Assembly (NCBI RefSeq): GCF_000611645.1
Contig: NW_014013240.1
Coordinates: 1-28,354 of the forward strand
Direction: 5' to 3'
From: Monoraphidium neglectum
Taxonomy: Eukaryota; Chlorophyta; Chlorophyceae; Sphaeropleales; Selenastraceae
DNA length: 28,354 nt
Position numbers and translations under genes: made by a program. Shown piece after piece: positions 19,984 through 28,354 of this stretch; the stretch's first letter is position 1, and every line of letters begins with the position of its first letter. The notes under the pieces were generated by a model, which worked only from the letters and a program-made list of their open reading frames with translations, did no database searches and was not told where the DNA came from.

Positions 19984-21271
19984 CTGGGATGTACCAGCTT
20001 GAATCCCATGTCGTGGGCGCAGCTTGAGGTACAGCATTGGCTTCCCCCCACCATCAGCAGCAACGGCCAGGCGCCATGGCCTCCGCGCAGCCCATGGTGG
20101 GCGGCGGGGGGTGCTTGGCCCAGCAGCCACCCCTCGCAGCGTCGGGGGCAGCACCAGCAACAGCAGCAGCGCGGATATGGCACCCGGCGGCCACACAGTC
20201 TGTCGCAGCGCAAGGAAAACAACACGGCGAGCCGGCTGGCGGTCGCAGAGGTGCTTGGGGACGAGTGGCGCAGCCGCACCCCTGACGGCCGGCCGCGCGC
20301 GGGCGCTGCGCCCGGGGAGCAGCAGCAGCAGCAGCGGCGTCCGCCAACCGTGGTCGACTCCGCCATCCCGGCGATCCCTGAGGTGGATGAGCCCGATCAC
20401 TGGCGGGCGGTCGGGCGTGTAGAGGCGGCGTTTACGGTCCCGCTGCAGCCGGCGTTCGCCGTGGTGCAGCTGGGGCCGTTTCAGTACAAGGTGACGGCTG
20501 ATGACGTCATCCTGCACCCGAAGCTGGTGGGGGCGGAGGTCAACGACGTGATTGCGCTGGAGAAGGTGCTGCTGCTGGGCACGCCGCAGGTGAGAAATTG
20601 ATGCGTGACAGGCGGGAGCGTCGCGACAGGGATTTTCAGTGGGGGGTTTGTGATTCAGCCGTATGTCGGCACAAGGGGCGGCGCCGCGATCAGCGTAGCT
20701 TTCGCTGCACAGCAGCTTGCGAGGCAAAGATGCCCGTGTGCGGTGGCCGGTGTCTCTCGCAGCAGGGGCGGGCCCCACGCCCGGCGAATCAGGCCAGCCC
20801 CAGCGCAAAGGTCGCTCTCAACCTGCTGCCCGACCACTGCACCGTCCCGCCACCCCAGGACACGACCATCGGGCGCCCCTACGTCCCTGGCGCCTGCGTG
20901 GTCGCGGCGGTGGAGTCTCACTTCCGCGAAACCAAGGTGCACGTGTTCAAGAAGAAGGTGCGCAAGCGCTACTCCAAGCTGCAGGGCCACAGGAGCCAGA
21001 TGACCGCCCTCAGAATACTGCAGGTGCGCAGCGGCGACGGCAAGCGGGGCCGTGGCTGGTGTGGGCGCTGGCCCGGACAGGCGGGCGCTCGTATCTGGGG
21101 CGGCTGGGCCTGGCGCTGGGCTGCGGAGCTGCGTGGTGCGGCCCAGCCGCCCAGGGCGCGTCCCGTGCAAATGGTGCGCAGGCGTACATTCACCGCTGCC
21201 CCCCCTGCTGCCGCACACAGGTGATGCCTGAGGGCCTGCCGGCTGACTGGCGGCAGGGGGCGGCGCCATAG
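19807..21271 (+). CDS. Mitochondrial large-subunit ribosomal protein bL21m with polyQ-rich extension
   Basis: Three exons, 19807-20589, 20859-21023 and 21221-21271, all phase 0; 332 residues. The L21 domain occupies roughly the last 125 residues: AVVQLGPFQYKVTADDVI, GAEVNDVIALEKVLLLGT, then after the first intron DTTIGRPYVPGACVVAAVES, VHVFKKKVRKRYSKLQGHR and MTALRIL. bL21 binds 23S-type rRNA near the base of the large subunit. A bacterial or plastid L21 is about 100-120 residues, so about 200 residues are N-terminal addition: a leader starting MRRALMHPVVSW, then Gln-rich tracts including ten consecutive CAG codons (19951-19980) and shorter runs near 20152 and 20318. The basic leader and divergent L21 sequence favour mitochondrion over plastid, but this is an inference. 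A third tiny exon encodes only VMPEGLPADWRQGAAP. Confidence 0.92.
19951..19980 (+). repeat. (CAG)10 trinucleotide repeat encoding polyglutamine
   Basis: Ten perfect CAG codons lie in the N-terminal extension of bL21m. Perfect repeats like this are usually length-variable between strains. Confidence 0.95.
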
Positions 21272-22124
21272 ATGGCTGCCCAGCACCTGCCCACCGGCAA
21301 CGCTGTTGGCATGTGGGCTCGATTGCCTTGTTGGCTGTCACCTCCATACATGTTGCTGCGGATGTAACCATGCTGCAGTGCACCCATCTGCACACCAGTG
21401 GCTGCGCAAACCCGCAGGCAGTTGCACAGCGAGAGGACGGTGGGGGTTGGCGGGATCCTGAATTCACAAGTTGCGGGAGGGTGCAGTCCACCCTCATCAA
21501 GCAAGTAGTTTGCTGCTTGCCGGCACACCAAGTACAACCGTCTGCCCATGGGCGTGGTCCTAGCTTGTCTTGCCCAGCTATGCCGAGGAAGGTAGCAGTT
21601 GATTCACAGGACAGCCTGCTCGGCTTTTGTCGCAGCTTTGAGGTTTGGGATGGCCAGGGCTATGGCCTCGGCCAGGCCAGGGTTGCCACAGGGAGGCCCG
21701 CGCGGCGGCCCACTCGACGCGGACTGTCGTGTCCTTGAACCAAGGAGTGCTCTGACAAGGCCAGGCTGGGCCCTGCGGGATGTGTCCATCGCCTCTGCCT
21801 CGACCACCTTGGTACCTTAAAATCACTGCCCTCGGCTATCACTCAGCAATGGAGGCGCTTGCCGAGCTGCAGGGCTGGCTAGGGCGTTGATGTTTCAAAG
21901 GCGCCCAACGGCGCCGCCAAGCGCGGACGACGCATGCCAGGACGGTGCCACTCTGCTTGGCAGGCGCTGCTTTTCCAATGTTGTGTTTTTTGCAACTCCA
22001 TCTTGTAACGGCACCATCCACGTACAAGTACCGGTATCAAAAACGACCCCCGCAACTGCTCTCGGCAGCTGTCGAGCCTGCCCCGATCAGTTCCAAGCGT
22101 TGCTGTCTGGTACGTCAACACTTG
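21272..22124. other. Intergenic between bL21m and the IF1-like gene
   Basis: This holds the bL21m 3' UTR (TGTAA at 21363-21367) and the 5' region of the next gene. Frames open between 21890 and 22124 could belong to the 5' end of the IF1-like gene, but have no recognisable motif. A tiny frame at 21849 (MEALAELQGWLGR) may be a chance upstream ORF. Confidence 0.5.
21363..21367 (+). promoter_or_regulatory. Candidate TGTAA poly(A) signal of bL21m
   Basis: TGTAA lies 92 bases after the bL21m stop, a normal distance for a chlorophyte 3' UTR. Confidence 0.4.
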
Positions 22125-22574
22125 ATGTCAGCCATACACTTTCACAAAACCTTCCTGTCTGCACAACAGCGAGAGCCACTCCGAGTCATGAACAAGGGGT
22201 TTGAAGACAGGCGTCGGGCCCTAGAAAACGAGTACTTCCGAAGGGTGAGAGGCTATAGTGCACACGACAACCGTGGCAACCAGGGGCGACACGCTGTGTA
22301 GCGACTCCCCAGATTGTCAGAGCGACCGCGCCAGGCGTTCATGTCATGCGGGCGCGCATGCATGCGTTGCCCCCGCTCATCACCCACCCGCTTGTGGCTA
22401 AACGGTTGATACAGCAAATGCATTGTGCAGGAGGATGAGCGGCTCGTAAAGCTCATGGCAGAGAAGGCAGCTACCAAGCCAGCGGCAGAGCAGGCGCGGC
22501 CTGCGGGCCCCAGCGGGCGCAGCGTCGGCGTAGCGCCCGCTGCGCTCCCTCTGGCGCCGGCTGGCACGCACTGA
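22125..22574 (+). CDS. Small IF1-like protein (possible mitochondrial F1-ATPase inhibitor)
   Basis: Two exons, 22125-22244 and 22431-22574, joined in phase 0 (AGG|GTGAGA to GTGCAG|GAG); 87 residues from the ATG at 22125. The conserved-looking core is GFEDRRRALENEY followed by FRREDERLVKLMAEKAA, spanning the junction. It resembles the minimal inhibitory helix of mitochondrial IF1 (F-x-x-R-x-x-A-x-E-x-x-YFR). IF1 blocks ATP hydrolysis by F1 when the membrane de-energises. The remainder is Ala/Pro-rich with no fold signal. The 5' end is uncertain: the frame is open back to 21891, an inner ATG lies at 22188, and a 60-base GTACGT...CAACAG segment (22110-22169) could be an in-frame intron. The IF1 assignment rests on a short motif; other small coiled mitochondrial proteins are possible. 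Confidence 0.6.
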
Positions 22575-22584
22575 CAGCCGGTGT

Positions 22585-22589
22585 TGTAA
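22585..22589 (+). promoter_or_regulatory. Candidate TGTAA poly(A) signal of the IF1-like gene
   Basis: TGTAA lies eleven bases after the stop codon of the second exon, which also supports that stop as the true gene end. Confidence 0.45.
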
Positions 22590-23162
22590 TTCCAGGGCAA
22601 GCGGGTGTGCGTGTGTGTCACATGCAGACGCACTAGGGACATGCATGGCTGCGCAGCCACGCAAGCGCCTGTGTGACTTGTTTTGACTCCACCAGCAGAT
22701 TTTCAATTTGTGCTACCTCTGCTCCCTCATATTGATCTCAGAACCTGAAGCTCATCGATTGCACTAGGGTTCGTGCTGCTATCGGCTGACTGTGGTGCCG
22801 CACGCATGCCCGTCAGTGGTGCAGCCCCAACTGTGCCTGGCTTACGCACAGTGTAACTCGTTTTAGCTGGTGCATGTTGCAACATGGCAGCTGCAGGGCG
22901 CTTGGTGGCGCCTGCTGCGTCTGTCGCATTGCACGCAATTCAAGAGCTGAATGGGTCGGGGCAGTGGCGGTCTGCAAAGGTGCTGGATTGTACCATTTGC
23001 ACAAATCAAAGCGGGTGCAGTGTGTACAGCACAAGTTCATTCCATTGAGCATCAAAACTGTCCCATCCGCCCTGGCCGCGCGTTCCAGCGGCTGGTCCCG
23101 CCATTGTCTGGCAATCGCGGCCGCTGCAGCCTGTCTCTGAAGGAACAGAGAAATTACCTTTA

Positions 23163-23197
23163 CCCTAAACCCTAACCCCAGAACCCTGACCCTGCCC
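23163..23197. repeat. Short interstitial telomere-like array (CCCTAAA type)
   Basis: Five consecutive heptamers read CCCTAAA, CCCTAAC, CCCAGAA, CCCTGAC, CCTGCCC. The first matches the plant and green-algal telomere unit and the rest decay progressively with the seven-base period kept. Confidence 0.75.
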
Positions 23198-23541
23198 GAG
23201 GCGTGCACACGGCCTCGTGCGTTCTGCTGCGGGCTGTCTCTGGAGAATGCCGAGGGGTGCCTAGCAGCTGCAAGGTGAGGCCGCAGGCCACGCGTGCTGG
23301 CGGGCTCTACTAGGCTGCTGCGTGTAATCACATAGCTATCGGTCGCGCCTGCCCTGGCCAACCCGCGGCTTTACGCCACACACACAGGTTGCAGATCAAC
23401 ATTTCGTCCGAGGCGGATTCAAGCAGCAAAACATGGTCAACCGCCGGCTGTGTCACCTGCATGCTGGGGCGCTGATCGTGCACGCGCAACCACCAGCCCT
23501 GCCTCCAGGCACGCGCCAACGACGACCGCCCTCCAGCACAC

Positions 23542-26500
23542 CTACAACTCGCCGCCGCCGCCGCCGCCGCCAAGGCTGCCCGCGGATGCGGGCGCGATCG
23601 TCCAGTCCTGCACCAGCGTGGTGGGGGTCCAGGGGATGTCCACGTTCTGCAGGGGGTCCCCCAGCAGCAGCAGCAGCCTGCCGCCCAGGCTGGACGGGCC
23701 AGACCAGTCGTCCTTGGGTTGGGTGGGGGCGGGGGGAGGGCGGCGCGCGTTGCATGGGAGGAACCTCAAGAGCCATCAGCCTTGGAGAGGGTGAGGGCGG
23801 CGCGGAGGCTGTGGGGCGGGGCGAGCAGCGCCGGAGGGGCCGTCTGGCGGCGGCGCTAGGTAGGCTTGCAAGGGCGCGCGGACGGCGGCGGCGAATTGCG
23901 CCGCGGCCGCCGTCCCCGGGGTCGCTGGGGCTTCCGCTCGGACCCACACTACCAAGACTGGCGCTATGGCTGTCCCTTGCGCTCCCTGCACCCCGATAGA
24001 TAGCGGAGCGCCACGCGCAGAGTGCCATTTCAAGTCCACACAGCCCCGTGCCGCCCTCCAGGGCGGCCGACCTGGTAAAAGTACTCTGACGCCTCCGCCC
24101 GCCACCCGCCCGCCGCCAGCAGCGCCGCCACCATTGCGCTGACGTGGCGCCCCCAGAACGCGTCATCCTCGGAGCGCAGCGCCACCGACGCCTGGATGTC
24201 GGCCGGCTGCAGCAGCTTCGCCTGAAATACCGCCTGCCCCGCGGCCGCCGGGGCCTCGAGGACGGCGGCGGCGGCGGTGCCTTCCCCATCGCCGCCGGGC
24301 GGGGCGGCGGCGGCTGCCTGGAAGCTGCCCGGCACGTCGCCGACGAGCCCGGGGTCCTGCGGTTGTGGGTGGAGAGGGAGGGGTCGGCGCAGGGGCGGAG
24401 CGGGGAGGGGTGCTTGCTGTCAGGGTTTAGGATTGGCCGCAAGACACGTCCCTGCAGGTGGGTGGGAGTCCACCGAAGCCGCTGTGCACAACAGCTTGGG
24501 CGCCGCACACGTCAAGGGCCGACTCAGGATGCAGGTCGCGGCCTCCAGGCGCCTAGTGCATTCTGCACCTTGTTTGCGACATGCAGGTCAGAAATCAATG
24601 GAGTACCCGAGCAAAAGCAGCCGCATGTTCCCAGTAGCCCAATAAGATGCAAGCAGGAGGGACCAGCTGCGCCGCAAAAGGGAGGCGGCTGGCGCAGTCC
24701 CTTGATCCCCCACTCGCCTGCTTGAACCAGTCCGGCGGCCAGCCGCCCGGCTGATCGCCCCACACAACCTGCCAGCCGCAGACGTAGCCGCCCGACTGCA
24801 GCCGGTCAAACAGCCGCTGGACCGCTCTTGCCGCCGCTGCCTCGCTCACAGCGCCTGGGTGCGGGCGTCCACGGGGCGGAGGCACGCGCACGCCTCTCGC
24901 TTGGGCCAAATCCTCGCTTTCAAAACGCAGCAATCGCGACAAGCACAATGCATGAAAAAAGGTGGTTGCAAAACACACAAGAAGCGCACGGCAGTCGCAT
25001 GCAGGGCGCGGCGCCCCCGCCCGGTCACGCTCACCTCCAGGCGACCGCGCCGCCTCCCGCCGCAGCGCCTCCGCCTCCCCTGGCGCGACCTGCGGTAGCA
25101 GCAGCTCCCCCACGCGGCGGCACAGCGCCGTGCGCTGCTGCGGGCTCGCCACGCGCCGCGCCGCCACCTTCCAGCCGATGTAGCTGCTCGTGAATTGATT
25201 TGGCCGTGGCAGGGTGTGGGGGCGCTTTAGTGCGGGGCAGGCGGTCGTTTGCGCCAGGGCGGGTCGCTTACACGCGGCTGCCCACGCCCACCCACTTGCA
25301 GGCGGAAGCGGCTGTCCTTGTGCGGCAGGCTGCCTTCACTGATCCTCAGGAAATAACACGTGAGTGCTGCCGTGCAGGTGCAAAATACACGTCCCTATGT
25401 GCACACAAAAGTACACAAGTGTTTGGAAGAGGAAGGACGCGTGCGTGCGTGCATACTGTACACATCTTTTAGCTGTACATGCGTTTGACATCATCAGAAC
25501 ATATCACTGCCAAATATCTGTACCACACGTGTATGTTGCACATCAGGTAAAAACCTGAAACCCTGTGACAAACTTGCGTGTGTCCCCCCCCTCCCCACCT
25601 AACAAAATTGAAGTATGTGCGGTTGCTCAGCCCGCCCGACGAGTCCGACAGGTCCGGCACGCGCGGCAACCGGTCCTTGTTTGCGTTGTAGTAATATGAG
25701 TACTCTTGAGTCATCCCGGGGCAGATGACAGGTTGCGGCAAGGGGGCAGCGCGTTTGTGCCAGCTAAGTATGAGGTGCCAACGCCTCCATCCCACAAGCT
25801 CCCTACAAGAAATGCATGCATTGCAGGGGCCGCAGGATGCCACGGATACGACCCTGCTATTGTGGGTGACGAGCCATGCAGGGCGCCCCGCCCGCCCCGA
25901 TTATTCCAGGCTGTTGCTGCCTTCCAAGGCAACAATTGCATTGAAACATTGAGAGATTATGACTGGCGCCGCTGCTGCATGCCAACGCAGCCTCACCCTG
26001 GTCAAACAGTTTGAAGCGCTCCCGCTGCAGCTGCTCCTCAGGTCCCACTCCCAGCTCCGCCAGAGCCTCCGACACTGCCGCCGTGAACGCCGCCGCCAGC
26101 GCCGGCTCGAGGCGCACGCAGCCGGCCGCCTCCACGGCGGCCGAGCCGGCCGCGGCCGTCGGCGCGGGCGGCGGCGACGCGGTGGGGCCCGCTGCGGCGG
26201 CCGGCGCGGCCTGCTCCGCCACTTCGGATATCAAAGGGAGCGTGCGCGCGCGCATGTGGGTTGTGCATGACCGTTTCTGATTGTGCCATTGCGGGCTGGG
26301 TGCTCTGCCGGGTGAGACATGGCAACCCTCTGTCGGCAATGCAGCGCTCCCAGCCTGTTCACCCCCCCCATCGTTCTTGCTGCCCACCTGCAACACTCAG
26401 TGCCGCGAGGGCTGCAAGCTGCCGCCGCGTGAGGGGCACGCTGGTCGCAGCTCCAGTCGCCCCATCAGAGCGCATCGTGCGGCACGCCGCGCTGCAGCGA

Positions 26501-26682
26501 CGCGCGGCATGGACGAGTGGTACCGGCTGAAGTGTGCCGCCGCCGCCGCGTTGCCGTGACGGCCTCCTGCTGCATTGTTGAGGTTTGAGAGTTGTAAAGT
26601 GTCGAGACTGAACTGGTAGGTGCAACCGGCAGCCCGGCTGCTGCGGGATCGGCATCGCGAGCGTTTGCGATGCCTGTAACAT
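23542..26682 (-). CDS. Predicted thylakoid-lumen protein of unknown function (Tat-type leader)
   Basis: Seven exons: 26682-26388, 26221-25997, 25704-25599, 25183-25035, 24854-24718, 24356-24072 and 23712-23542. Phases match throughout (1,1,2,1,0,0); 455 residues. An ATG at 26655 is an alternative start. The leader is rich in Ser, Arg and Gln and free of acids, then has LTRRQLAALAALSVAVAEQA, a twin-arginine-like lumenal signal (R86, R87) with an AxA-like end. An Ala/Pro linker follows. The mature part holds distinctive motifs: YSYYYNANKDRLPRVPDLS, GGLSNRTYFNFVSYIGWK, SGGYVCGWQVVWGDQ, GWPPDWFKQ, ALRSEDDAFWGRH, EYFYQDDW and VDIPWTPTTLVQDWTIAP, ending in a Gly run. These continue across splice junctions, which supports the model. 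Intron 5 begins with GC (CAG|GCGAGT). I do not recognise the family; localisation is inferred from the leader only. Confidence 0.75.
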
Positions 26683-27419
26683 AATCTTCCAAAAGCAGAA
26701 AGTGGATTTGACCTGACTGACTCCACGTAGAGTCAACGTCTGTCTCACCTCACTGCATGTCACCAGCGTCACCCATTTGTGGCTGCTGTCAACCTCCGCC
26801 CAACTGAAAGTCTGCATGTCAGGTAGACCAGCACAACGGACAGTCAAAAACTGCTTACACCGTCAGCTATCTACAGGCCGCCTGCAACGCACGTGCAGGC
26901 GCCGCTCACGGCGGGCGTGCCGCACCTGCTAGCAGTTCGCAGGCCGCCCCCCAAGCATACCGATTGCCTGCCCACCACCCCGCACGACCTCTAGAGCTTC
27001 ACAAGTCATCAACATAGATCTGCGCAGCATAGAGAACACATCTGATCTCACAAGAAAAAACACATGCGGCAAAAAAGGGGCGACGCAAGGGTGGACCAAG
27101 CCGGCGGGAGGGCGCGGCGAGGGGCGCGCCGGCACTCTCTCGCGCCGCGCCATCCCGGGGCGGGGGTGCACACAGGTGCCACGCCCCAAGGTTTGAGCGT
27201 CATTCCGGGTCGAAAGCGCTGCAACGTGAACGTTTCAGCGGACAAGCTCGGCGTATTGCCCGATGCCGGGCCACGCGGGTGCTCCTCCTCACTCAGCCGG
27301 GCTGGGGTGCTCCTCCACACCTTGCCCCTGCACGACCGTCACACCAAATCCCGGGCCCTCCCAGCCACATTGTCATGCGGGGTGCGCGCGCGGCCGCTGC
27401 GCCGGCGGGCCGGCCCGGC
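26683..27419. other. Intergenic between CYP51 and the lumen protein gene
   Basis: Both genes read leftwards, so this holds the CYP51 3' UTR and the promoter of the lumen protein gene. TTACA at 26855-26859 (TGTAA on the minus strand) is a possible CYP51 poly(A) signal, about 560 bases past the stop. No coding exon is seen. Confidence 0.55.
26855..26859 (-). promoter_or_regulatory. Candidate TGTAA poly(A) signal of CYP51
   Basis: TTACA on the plus strand reads as TGTAA on the minus strand, roughly 170 bases upstream of the next gene's start codon. The motif is short and the assignment weak. Confidence 0.3.
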
Positions 27420-28354
27420 TCAGGCCTTGGCGGGCGCGAGCTTGCGGCGCACGTACTTGACGCGGCAGGGCTTGGGGCCGATGACCTGCGATGGCAAACG
27501 GGTTGGTCGATGATAAACGTGTCAGGCAAGGCCGCTGTCATTGCCACGCCCCAACCCAGGAACCCCTGTTTCGGGGCGCCCCGTTCCCACAGAAAACAGG
27601 CGGTCAGATTTCAGCCATCGGAAAGCAGGAGAACCCGTATTCAACCAGGCTGGCCCACGCGACGGCAAGCTGGCGGATGGGAGCGGTGAGCAAGCCGGCG
27701 GCGTTGCGTGTGCTCATGCTGCCGCGTGGGTGCCGGCCCCACCATGGAGTCGTAGTCGGCGTCGGGGACAGGGTCCAGCAGCTCGAAGTCAAAGTTGCGC
27801 AGCAGCACGCTCCAGATGGACTTGATCTGTTGGTGGTGGGGGTCATGGTCGTGAGTGTGTGTGTGAGTTGGTGAGCGCGTACGCGTGAGTACATGCGTGT
27901 GTGGGGGGGGGAGGAGGGTGCGTGAACTCCAGAATCAGGGGGTACTCAGCCCTCAGCGCCAACCAAGACGGGACGAGACGTTCTGAGGCCGTCCACAGAG
28001 CCGCTCGCACAGCAGCGACACACCGCCACGCTCTGCAGGGCCCACTACCACCGCCAGGCCGCCGCCCTCTCCCAACACGCCCCAGCAACAAAACAGAGTC
28101 CAGCCGCCTCCTGCCCTCAGCCCCAAGAGAGGTCCCTGCCAACGCGCCTGCAGGTATGCAAAGTTCTGCCCGATGCAGGCGTGGCGGCCGCCGCCAAAGC
28201 CGATGAAGGAGAAGGGCTTCCGCTTGTCCTCCTCGCGCGGTGCCGCGAAGCGGTCGGGCTCGTAGGCCAGGGGGTTGGAGAAGACGCTGGGCAGCACGTG
28301 GCTGAAGTTGGGGGACGCCGCAACGATGTCCCCCTGGCGGGAGCCGCGCGGTTG
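27420..28354 (-). CDS. CYP51: CYP51 sterol 14-alpha-demethylase, C-terminal exons (5' part outside window)
   Basis: Visible exons on the minus strand: about 28333-28148 (acceptor CCGCCAG at 28334-28340, or continuing to the window edge), 27826-27743 and 27485-27420. The encoded tail is GDIVAASPNFSHVLPSVF, NPLAYEPDRFAAPREEDKRK, the heme-binding loop FGFGGGRHACIGQNFAYLQ with the axial cysteine, IKSIWSVLLRNFDFELLDP, DSM|VIGPKPCRVKYVRRKL and stop. This order and spacing are those of CYP51, the ER cytochrome P450 that removes the 14-alpha methyl group of obtusifoliol or lanosterol in sterol synthesis. The junction FAYLQ|IKSIW is fixed by the family sequence and requires a GC donor (CAG|GCGCGT). 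Neighbouring P450 families lack the FAYLQIK...LLRNF pattern. Confidence 0.94.

Larger units (their letters stand above)
22575..23541. other. Convergent 3' spacer with telomere-like repeats
   Basis: This lies between the stops of the IF1-like gene (plus) and the lumen protein gene (minus). TGTAA at 22585-22589 is 11 bases past the IF1-like stop. The only structured element is the degenerate heptamer array at 23163-23197. No gene is seen. Confidence 0.6.

Noticed and set aside
19891..20808. Long minus-strand frame opposite bL21m
   Set aside because: It is the shadow of the CAG-rich coding strand (poly-Leu/Cys); the plus strand encodes recognisable L21.
22110..22169. Possible 60-base intron (GTACGT to CAACAG) at the 5' end of the IF1-like gene
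   Set aside because: It is much shorter than the other introns and in frame without a stop, so sequence alone cannot tell whether it is spliced; kept only as a note.
23163..23197. True chromosome end
   Set aside because: The array is about 35 bases, degenerate, and flanked on both sides by normal genes.

Overview
The window is nuclear DNA of a green alga, most likely a chlorophyte of the Trebouxiophyceae type (Chlorella/Coccomyxa-like). The evidence is GC-rich exons split by many GT-AG introns of mostly 100-400 bases, targeting peptides for both plastid and mitochondrion, a plant-type violaxanthin de-epoxidase (Chlamydomonas uses an unrelated enzyme), CYP51 of sterol synthesis, TGTAA polyadenylation motifs behind several genes, and plant-type CCCTAAA repeats. 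All gene models were built by hand from reading frame, splice consensus and phase continuity. About 35 introns are inferred, about two thirds of them in phase 0.

Layout. 1-3415 (minus): a seven-exon gene whose reading frame joins an SPX domain, a RING finger and an FCP1/SCP-type CTD phosphatase domain; its 3' end is at the window edge. 3416-5453: a 2-kb gene-free divergent spacer. 5454-6530 (plus): a p24/TMED cargo receptor. 6888-9813 (minus): a probable mitochondrial membrane protein with about 60 tandem four-residue (xxER) repeats. 10913-15027 (minus): violaxanthin de-epoxidase in ten exons. 15777-16695 (minus): a small basic, probably nuclear protein of unknown function. It is divergent from SCO1 (16939-19007, plus). 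19807-21271 (plus): mitochondrial ribosomal protein bL21m with a polyglutamine-rich extension. 22125-22574 (plus): a small IF1-like protein. 23542-26682 (minus): an unrecognised protein predicted to reach the thylakoid lumen. 27420-28354 (minus): the C-terminal exons of CYP51, continuing beyond the window.

The genes are single-copy housekeeping or organellar functions with no shared pathway. Three are mitochondrial by family (SCO1, bL21m, the IF1-like protein), one is probably mitochondrial by its leader (the repeat protein), and two are thylakoid-lumen proteins (VDE and the unnamed Tat-like candidate). There is no sign of mobile elements, CRISPR, operons or viral genes. The strongest novelty is the SPX-RING-phosphatase fusion. 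Its first intron holds two perfect GNATATNC (P1BS, PHR1/PSR1-type) sites 13 bases apart, which would link a phosphate-sensing protein to phosphate-starvation transcription.
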